NCBI RefSeq assembly: GCF_013414345.1
Contig: NZ_CP058670.1
Coordinates: 1,922,001-1,986,000 of the forward strand
Length of the DNA: 64,000 nucleotides
From: Microcella indica
Lineage (GTDB): Bacteria; Actinomycetota; Actinomycetes; Actinomycetales; Microbacteriaceae
Direction: 5' to 3'
Under the pieces are notes generated by a model, which saw only the letters and a program-made list of their open reading frames with translations, searched no databases and was not told the DNA's origin. Shown one piece after another: positions 60,147 through 64,000 of the stretch. Made by a program: the position numbers and the translations under genes. Position 1 is the stretch's first letter. Each line of letters begins with the position of its first letter.

Positions 60147-61610
60147 TCAGACGAGGTACTGGCTCAGGCCGCGGCGCAGGTACTGCCCATGGCCGGCCCG
60201 CCCGTGGTAGGCGTCGTCCTGGATGACGACCGAGCCGCGGGAGATGACCGTGTCGACCTTCCCGTCGATCTCGAAGCCCTCCCACGCGGCGTGGTCCATG
60301 TTCATGTGGTGCTTCTTGCCCGTGGGGTTGCCGTCGTCGTCGACGTCCATGCCGATCGACGTGTGGCCGTTCGGGTCGTAGACGACGATGTCGGCGTCGG
60401 CGCCGGGAGCGATGACACCCTTCTTGCCGTAGAGGCCGAACATGCGCGCCGGCGTGGTCGAGGTGATCTCGACCCAGCGCTCGAGCGTGATCTGGCCGGT
60501 GACGACCCCCTGGTACATGAGGTCCATGCGGTGCTCGACCGAGCCGATGCCGTTGGGGATCTTCGAGAAGTTGCCGAGCCCGAGCTCCTTCTGGTCCTTC
60601 ATGCAGAACGGGCAGTGGTCGGTCGACACCATCTGGATGTCGTTGGTGCGCAACGACTGCCACATGTGGTCCTGGTGCCCCTCCGCCTTCGAGCGCAGCG
60701 GCGTCGAGCACACCCACTTGGCGCCCTCGAAGGCGCCGTACTTCTCGCTCACCGCCCCGAGCTGCTCCTCGAGCGAGAGGTAGAGGTACTGCGGGCACGT
60801 CTCGCCGAAGACGTTCTGCCCGTGGTCGCGGGCGGCGGCGAGCTGCTCGACGGCCTGCTTGGCGCTCACGTGCACGACGTAGAGGGGCGCTCCCGTGAGG
60901 TTGGCGAGCATGATGGCGCGGTGCGTCGCCTCCTCCTCCATCTGCCAGGCGCGGGCGACCCCGTGGAAGTACGGGTCGGTCTTGCCCTGCGCGAGCAGCT
61001 GCTCGACGAGCACGTCGATCGCTGGCCCGTTCTCGGCATGCATCATCGTCATGAGCCCGGTGTCGGCGGCGACCTGCATCGCGCGGAGGATCTGCGCGTC
61101 GTCGGCGTAGAAGACGCCGGGATACGCCATGAACATCTTGTAGCTCGTGATGCCCTCGTCGATGAGCTTCGGCAGGGCATCCAGAGCGTCGGCGTCGACG
61201 CCGCCCACGATCTGGTGGAACCCGTAGTCGATCGCGCAGTTGCCTGCCGCCTTCTCGTGCCAGGCCGCGAGCCCGTCGAAGACCTTCTGGCCGGCCGTCT
61301 GCACGGCGAAGTCGATGATGCTCGTGGTGCCACCCCAGGCGGCGGCGCGCGTGCCGGTCTCGAACGTGTCGATCGCCGCCGTGCCGCCGAACGGCAGCTC
61401 CATGTGCGTGTGGGCGTCGATGCCGCCGGGGATTACGTACTTGCCCGTCGCATCGATGACCGTGTCGACCGAGCCGGAAAGGTCGTGGCCGAGCAGGGTC
61501 GAGCCGGGGCTGAGGACGGCGACGATCGTCTCGCCGTCGACGAGGACGTCGGCCTGGCCGCGGCCCGTCGCGCTCACGACGGTGCCGCCGGTGATGAGTG
61601 TCGTCGTCAT
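60147..61610 (-). CDS. hydA: Dihydropyrimidinase (D-hydantoinase)
   Basis: Amidohydrolase of 487 residues that opens 5,6-dihydrouracil or hydantoin rings to N-carbamoyl-amino acids. The metal centre is complete: H67 and H69 in GGIDAHTHMELPF, carboxylated Lys158 in EGITSYKMFMAYPG, VVHVSAKQA and STDHCPF. The substrate-binding NGIGSVEHRM loop is typical of dihydropyrimidinases. ATG at 61610 overlaps the stop of the upstream amidohydrolase by 4 bp. Ends 29 bp before the oxidoreductase start. Confidence 0.95.
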   Translation of the reverse strand: MTTTLITGGTVVSATGRGQADVLVDGETIVAVLSPGSTLLGHDLSGSVDTVIDATGKYVIPGGIDAHTHMELPFGGTAAIDTFETGTRAAAWGGTTSIIDFAVQTAGQKVFDGLAAWHEKAAGNCAIDYGFHQIVGGVDADALDALPKLIDEGITSYKMFMAYPGVFYADDAQILRAMQVAADTGLMTMMHAENGPAIDVLVEQLLAQGKTDPYFHGVARAWQMEEEATHRAIMLANLTGAPLYVVHVSAKQAVEQLAAARDHGQNVFGETCPQYLYLSLEEQLGAVSEKYGAFEGAKWVCSTPLRSKAEGHQDHMWQSLRTNDIQMVSTDHCPFCMKDQKELGLGNFSKIPNGIGSVEHRMDLMYQGVVTGQITLERWVEITSTTPARMFGLYGKKGVIAPGADADIVVYDPNGHTSIGMDVDDDGNPTGKKHHMNMDHAAWEGFEIDGKVDTVISRGSVVIQDDAYHGRAGHGQYLRRGLSQYLV

Positions 61611-62455
61611 GGCTTCACCACCGCCGTGTAGGAGTCGGGCCGACGATCGCGGTAGAACTGCCAGTTGTCGCGCACCGTCTGGATGAGGTCGAGGTCGAGG
61701 TCGCGGATGAGCACCTCTTCGTGCTCGGAGGAGCCGAGGGCGCCCACGTAGTTGCCCTGCGGGTCGACGACCTGGCTCGTGCCGTAGAAGAACACGGCGT
61801 CGTCGCCGTACTCGTTGTCTTCGAGGCCGACGCGGTTGGGGGCGAGCACGTAGTACTGGTTGGCGACGGCGGCGGCGGGCTGCTCGATCTCCCACAGGCG
61901 GTTGGAGAGCCCTGGCTTGGTCGCGTTGGGGTTGAAGACCATCTCGGCGCCGTTCAGGCCGAGCTCGCGCCACCCTTCGGGGAAGTGCCGGTCGTAGCAG
62001 ATGTAGACGCCGACACGGCCGACGGCGGTGTCGAAGACGGGGTAGCCGAGGTTGCCGGGGCGGAAGTAGAACTTCTCCCAGAACTTGTCGAGGTGCGGGA
62101 TGTGGTGCTTGCGGTACGAGCCGAGGATGGTGCCGTCGGCGTCGACGACGACGGCGGTGTTGTAGTAGATGCCGGTGCCGTCCTCCTCGTAGATGGGCAG
62201 GATCATGACCATTTTCAGCTCTTTCGCGAGCGCGGCGAAGCGCTGCACGATGGGGCCGTCGGCGGGCTCGGCGTAGCGGTAGTACTTCGCATCCTGCGTG
62301 ATGCCGAAGTAGGGGCCGTAGAACAGCTCCTGGAAGCAGATGATCTGCGCTCCGTCGGCGGCCGCGTCGCGTGCGAACTGCTCGTGCTTGTCGAGCATCG
62401 ACTCCTTGTCACCCGTCCAGGTGGTCTGAGTGATGGCTGCCCGAATGGTGGTCAT
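61607..62455 (-). CDS. Beta-ureidopropionase / N-carbamoyl amidohydrolase (nitrilase superfamily)
   Basis: Enzyme of 282 residues that hydrolyses N-carbamoyl-beta-alanine to beta-alanine, ammonia and carbon dioxide. The Glu-Lys-Cys triad is E43 (FQELFYGPYF), K116 (YRKHHIPH) and C153 (YICYDRHFPE). The HHIPHLDKFWEKFYF segment is characteristic of beta-ureidopropionases and N-carbamoylputrescine amidases. First gene of the minus-strand cluster; ATG at 62455 follows AAAAGGGGAAG. Followed by hydA with a 4-bp overlap, which is the expected pathway partner. Confidence 0.9.
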   Translation of the reverse strand: MTTIRAAITQTTWTGDKESMLDKHEQFARDAAADGAQIICFQELFYGPYFGITQDAKYYRYAEPADGPIVQRFAALAKELKMVMILPIYEEDGTGIYYNTAVVVDADGTILGSYRKHHIPHLDKFWEKFYFRPGNLGYPVFDTAVGRVGVYICYDRHFPEGWRELGLNGAEMVFNPNATKPGLSNRLWEIEQPAAAVANQYYVLAPNRVGLEDNEYGDDAVFFYGTSQVVDPQGNYVGALGSSEHEEVLIRDLDLDLIQTVRDNWQFYRDRRPDSYTAVVKP

Positions 62456-62604
62456 GGGTGCTTCCCCTTTTCTTCGTCGAACTGGGGCCAGTGTGCGCCT
62501 CGAGCATTTCCGGCTCGTTTCGCCCAATGACGGATGCGTTACACGGTAGGCCGCAGGGCGCGTCTGGAGGCGGACGCGCGCAGATGAGCAGGGTCGTGCG
62601 CGGC

Positions 62605-62610
62605 TAGCGT
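62605..62610 (+). promoter_or_regulatory. Candidate leaderless-type -10 before fbiA
   Basis: TAGCGT (TAnnnT) ends 6 nt before the ATG at 62617. GGGGG lies between, too close for an ordinary Shine-Dalgarno, so a leaderless or very short-leader transcript is likely. Confidence 0.35.
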
Positions 62611-62616
62611 GGGGGC

Positions 62617-63603
62617 ATGAGGATCGTCGTGGTCGCCGGTGGTGTCGGGGGTGCGCGTTTCGTGCGCGGCGTGCGCGAGGAGGTGCAGCGCCACCGGCCG
62701 GGATCGACGGTCGACGTCATCGTCAACACGGGCGACGACTGGTGGCTGGCCGGCCTGCGCATCGCGCCCGACTTCGACTCGATGCTGTACACCCTGAGCG
62801 GGCAGAACGACGAGGAGCGCGGCTGGGGGCGGGTCGGGGAGAGCGAGCGCGTCTCGGCCGAACTGCACGCGTACGGCGTGGCGCCCGAGTGGTTCACGCT
62901 CGGTGACCTCGACCTGGGCACGCACATCGCGCGCTCGGCCTGGCTGCGGGCAGGTGCCACGCCCTCCGATGTCGCGCGGCGCCTGCAGGAGCGGTGGCCG
63001 CTCGGCGTGACGCTGCACCCCGCGACCGACGAGGAGGTCGACACGCACGTGCAGCTCGCGGGCGACTCGGCTGGTGAGGTGCGCGAGCTGCACTTCCAGG
63101 AGTGGTGGACGCGCTACCGCGCCGCCCTGCCTGCCGCGCGCTTCGTGCAGCACGGCATCGAGCGCGCGGTGCCGTCCCCCGGCGTTCTGGATGCCCTGCT
63201 CGACTGCGACACGATCCTCATCGCCCCGTCCAACCCCGTGGTGTCGATCGGCACCGTGCTCGCCGTGCCCGGCATGGTGGAGGCCCTCACGGCGGAGGCC
63301 GCGCCGATCGTGGGGGTCTCCCCGATCATCGGCGGGTCATCCGTGCGCGGCATGGCGGAGGCGTGCCTCTCGGCGATCGGGGTGCAGACGGATGCGGCCG
63401 CTGTCGCCCGCCACTACGGTCTGCGCCGGGACGGCGGTCTGCTCGACGGCTGGCTCGTGGGGCTCGAGGACGCAACGGCGGTCGACGCGCTCGAGTCTGA
63501 GGGGTTCGCGGCACGCGCCGTGCCGCTGTGGATGCGCGACCTCGACACCTCGGCGGCTCTCGCCGCCGAGGCGCTCGACCTCGCTCTGGCCTTGCGCCCC
63601 TGA
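62617..63603 (+). CDS. fbiA: 2-phospho-L-lactate / phosphoenolpyruvate transferase (F420 biosynthesis)
   Basis: CofD/FbiA enzyme that joins the phosphoenolpyruvyl- or lactyl-diphospho-guanosine donor to the deazaflavin Fo, giving (dehydro-)F420-0. The 328 residues start VVVAGGVGGARFVRGV, with VIVNTGDDWWLAGLRIAPD and APSNPVVSIGTVLAVPG, all diagnostic. Mycobacterial FbiA is the closest functional precedent. It is divergent from the pyrimidine cluster with 161 bp between them and precedes fbiC by 51 bp. Confidence 0.93.
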   Translation: MRIVVVAGGVGGARFVRGVREEVQRHRPGSTVDVIVNTGDDWWLAGLRIAPDFDSMLYTLSGQNDEERGWGRVGESERVSAELHAYGVAPEWFTLGDLDLGTHIARSAWLRAGATPSDVARRLQERWPLGVTLHPATDEEVDTHVQLAGDSAGEVRELHFQEWWTRYRAALPAARFVQHGIERAVPSPGVLDALLDCDTILIAPSNPVVSIGTVLAVPGMVEALTAEAAPIVGVSPIIGGSSVRGMAEACLSAIGVQTDAAAVARHYGLRRDGGLLDGWLVGLEDATAVDALESEGFAARAVPLWMRDLDTSAALAAEALDLALALRP

Positions 63604-63639
63604 GCCTCTTTGGCGCGAGAGGGAGCAGGTTTGCGGGCG

Positions 63640-63645
63640 TAGGCT
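63640..63645 (+). promoter_or_regulatory. Candidate -10 before fbiC
   Basis: TAGGCT (TAnnnT) lies 9 nt upstream of the GTG at 63655, with no Shine-Dalgarno in between. fbiC may thus have its own leaderless start in addition to read-through from fbiA. Confidence 0.3.
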
Positions 63646-63654
63646 GTGCGGACT

Positions 63655-64000
63655 GTGACTGCGTTCGACTTCACCCCCACGGCCTCGGCGCTGTCCCGCG
63701 CGCTCAAGCGCGCCGACTCTGGCGTGAGTCTGGATGCCACGGAGGCCGAGACGCTCCTGCACGCGCGCGGCGACGACCTCGACCGGCTCCTGACCGTCGC
63801 AAGCCGGGTGCGGGATGCCGGTCTCGAACGAGCGGGCCGCCCCGGCGTCATCACCTACTCGCGCAAAGTCTTCATCCCCCTCACCCACCTGTGCCGCGAC
63901 CGCTGCCACTACTGCGTCTTCGTGCAGACCCCGAACCAGCTGCAGGCGCAGGGGAAGGCGCCGTTCCTCTCCCCCGACGAGGTGCTCGAGATCGCTCGGC
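63655..64000 (+). CDS. fbiC: 7,8-didemethyl-8-hydroxy-5-deazariboflavin (Fo) synthase FbiC, N-terminus only
   Basis: Radical SAM enzyme making the Fo chromophore of F420. About 115 residues are visible and run off the right edge. The CofG-type start [22 protein letters not shown] with the C-x3-C-x2-C iron-sulfur motif is intact. In actinobacteria CofG and CofH are fused in a protein of about 850 residues, which I assume here. GTG at 63655 was chosen as the first codon in frame after fbiA. Confidence 0.9.
   Translation, partial: MTAFDFTPTASALSRALKRADSGVSLDATEAETLLHARGDDLDRLLTVASRVRDAGLERAGRPGVITYSRKVFIPLTHLCRDRCHYCVFVQTPNQLQAQGKAPFLSPDEVLEIAR

Overview
The window is a high-GC (visibly about 70% G+C) actinobacterial chromosome segment with dense, mostly minus-strand operons, many GTG starts and 1-4 bp start/stop overlaps. 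The gene set (DUF3039, DUF2469, UPF0182, F420 biosynthesis, CDP-glycerol polymer genes, a heliorhodopsin, and the rpsP-khpA-rimM-trmD and rpmF-rnc-mutM-smc blocks) points to Microbacteriaceae or a close relative. The family assignment is inference from gene content; no 16S rRNA gene is present.

Layout. 1-2450: an accessory edge with a CoA-transferase subunit (pcaI, runs off the left edge), a metallophosphoesterase and a DUF6221 protein. These two convergent genes share a palindromic operator-like repeat, and the region abuts a comM gene whose last third is missing. 2356-9727: the usual comM-yraN-[large surface protein]-DUF2469-rnhB-lepB-rplS block. 9962-11380: a TetR regulator and a methionine aminopeptidase. 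11406-13926: small membrane protein-trmD-rimM-khpA-rpsP. 14097-19710: an LLM oxidoreductase, ffh, gamma-carbonic anhydrase, ftsY, a DUF559 protein and DUF3039, sprinkled with a 65-67 bp intergenic repeat family that brackets the DUF559 gene as inverted copies.

19745-30756 is a membrane and cell-envelope region: a two-gene ABC exporter, then a cytidylyltransferase, a polymer-export ABC transporter (TagG/TagH type), two CDP-glycerol glycerophosphotransferase-family proteins (one a tandem fusion) and a GT2 glycosyltransferase. Together these suggest synthesis and export of a teichoic-acid-like wall polymer. 30776-42579 holds an HtrA protease, an exported-protein/lipoprotein pair, a second TetR regulator, an aminotransferase, a C-N hydrolase, a DoxX-like protein, ribokinase, DUF998, a heliorhodopsin, a PAP2 phosphatase, the initiator tRNA gene and an unusual SGNH-GAF protein. 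42705-53819 carries UPF0182, smc, a double-GNAT protein, an AAA ATPase, mutM, rnc, rpmF and YceD.

53831-62455 is a coherent minus-strand catabolic cluster: beta-ureidopropionase-like amidohydrolase, dihydropyrimidinase, an LLM-class oxidoreductase, an NMT1/THI5-type ABC importer and a class III aminotransferase. It lies directly beside divergently transcribed F420 biosynthesis genes (fbiA, fbiC; fbiC runs off the right edge). No dihydropyrimidine dehydrogenase gene is visible, so the LLM protein is a candidate for an F420- or flavin-linked first step in reductive pyrimidine breakdown. This, the DUF559 cassette bracketed by inverted repeats, and the shared operator in the left accessory region are the most interesting signals.
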